Shown here one piece after another: positions 4,952 through 5,463 of a stretch of 5,463 nucleotides of DNA. Origin of the DNA: Acidobacteria bacterium RIFCSPHIGHO2_01_FULL_67_28. GTDB taxonomy: Bacteria > Acidobacteriota > Terriglobia > Acidiferrales > 2-02-FULL-67-57. The position numbers and the translations under genes are program-made. The notes beneath the pieces were generated by a model that was not told where the DNA came from, did not search any database, and saw nothing but the letters and a program-made list of their open reading frames with translations. Each line of letters starts with the position of its first letter. Position 1 is the stretch's first letter. The DNA is taken from assembly GCA_001766965.1 (NCBI GenBank), contig MEKM01000111.1, forward strand, positions 1 through 5,463, given 5' to 3'.

Positions 4952-5463
4952 ATGAAGATCCTGGTCACCGATAAAATCGCCGAGCGCGGTCTCGACCTGC
5001 TGTGCAGCGAGGGCTGGACGATTGAAGAAGTCCCGCCCAAGGACACGGCCGCCATTAAGAAAGCGCTGGCCGACGCCACGGCTTGGATTCTGCGCTCGGG
5101 GACGCAGGTGACCACCGAGCTGCTCGAAGCCGCGCCCAACCTGAAAGTCATCGGCCGCGCCGGCATCGGCGTGGACAACATCGACCTCGAGGCCGCCACC
5201 CGCCGCGGCATCCTGGTGATGAACACGCCCGGCGGGAACGCCGTGAGCGTGGCGGAGCACACCTTCGCTCTGCTGCTTGCGCTCGCCCGGCGCGTGCCCG
5301 CCGCCGACCAGTCGACCCGCAGCGGCGAGTGGCGCAAGAACGAATTCGCGGGCTTCGAGCTGAAAGGCAAGACGCTCGGGCTGGTGGGCCTCGGGCGCAT
5401 CGGGCAGGAAGTGGCGCGGCGGGCGCTCGTTTTCGAAATGCAGGTCCTGGCCCACGATCCCTT
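4952..5463 (+). CDS. serA: D-3-phosphoglycerate dehydrogenase, N-terminal part (3' partial)
   Basis: SerA oxidises 3-phosphoglycerate with NAD to 3-phosphohydroxypyruvate, the first committed step of serine synthesis, in the cytosol. The frame runs from ATG at 4952 off the right edge, giving 170 complete codons. Residues 1-95 are the start of the substrate-binding domain, with LKVIGRAGIGVDNIDL (64-79) and a conserved NTPGGNAVSVAEH (91-103). The NAD-binding domain follows: after ELKGKTLGLV comes the GLGRIG dinucleotide motif (146-151). The strong likeness to bacterial SerA at GRAGIGVDNID favours this enzyme over other 2-hydroxyacid dehydrogenases. The catalytic Arg, Glu and His, and any C-terminal ACT domain used for serine feedback, lie beyond the window. 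The start agrees with the usual family N-terminus (MKILVTDKIAERGL), although no clear ribosome site precedes it. It is divergent from yqeY across 74 bp. Confidence 0.93.
   Translation, partial: MKILVTDKIAERGLDLLCSEGWTIEEVPPKDTAAIKKALADATAWILRSGTQVTTELLEAAPNLKVIGRAGIGVDNIDLEAATRRGILVMNTPGGNAVSVAEHTFALLLALARRVPAADQSTRSGEWRKNEFAGFELKGKTLGLVGLGRIGQEVARRALVFEMQVLAHDP

Noticed and set aside
4153..5400. A 415-codon minus-strand frame running across serA, yqeY and part of the unknown gene.
   Set aside because: It covers three better-supported genes in other frames or strands. Its one familiar peptide (VIPSAARNL) comes from the dispersed repeat.

Overview
The window is GC-rich, roughly two thirds G+C by eye, and almost wholly coding. 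It holds six protein genes, two of them cut by the window edges, and no RNA gene, CRISPR array, transposase or phage gene that I can see. The source looks like a high-GC free-living bacterium. My best guess is Acidobacteriota. That rests on general impression: the style of the OPT transporter and rhomboid proteins, and a dispersed palindromic repeat in one gene gap. No marker gene here settles it.

Layout. The 3' half of a pyruvate kinase gene enters from the left on the + strand (1-720). It converges, across an 18-bp gap, on a block of four minus-strand genes. In order of transcription these are a YqeY/GatB-like protein (4877-4428), an unrecognised 207-residue protein (4382-3759), an OPT-family oligopeptide transporter (3657-1564) and a rhomboid intramembrane serine protease (1554-739). 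The gaps between them are 45, 101 and 9 bp. The last gene therefore follows the transporter almost directly and probably relies on termination-reinitiation. The 45-bp gap is mostly filled by the dispersed repeat. The 101-bp gap carries a strong ribosome site and a GC-rich leader hairpin. On the right, the serA gene for D-3-phosphoglycerate dehydrogenase (4952 to the edge, +) diverges from yqeY across 74 bp. There, -10-like hexamers for the two directions overlap almost completely.

Function. The two edge genes belong to central metabolism: the last step of glycolysis, and the first committed step of serine synthesis from 3-phosphoglycerate. They are not obviously linked to the middle block. 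The transporter and rhomboid are both inner-membrane proteins and the most likely co-expressed pair, though no shared pathway is evident. YqeY and the unknown protein are predicted soluble.

I found no convincing new multi-gene system. The points most worth following up are the unknown gene, the dispersed repeat at its 5' end, the symmetrical divergent -10 element, and the very tight transporter-rhomboid junction.
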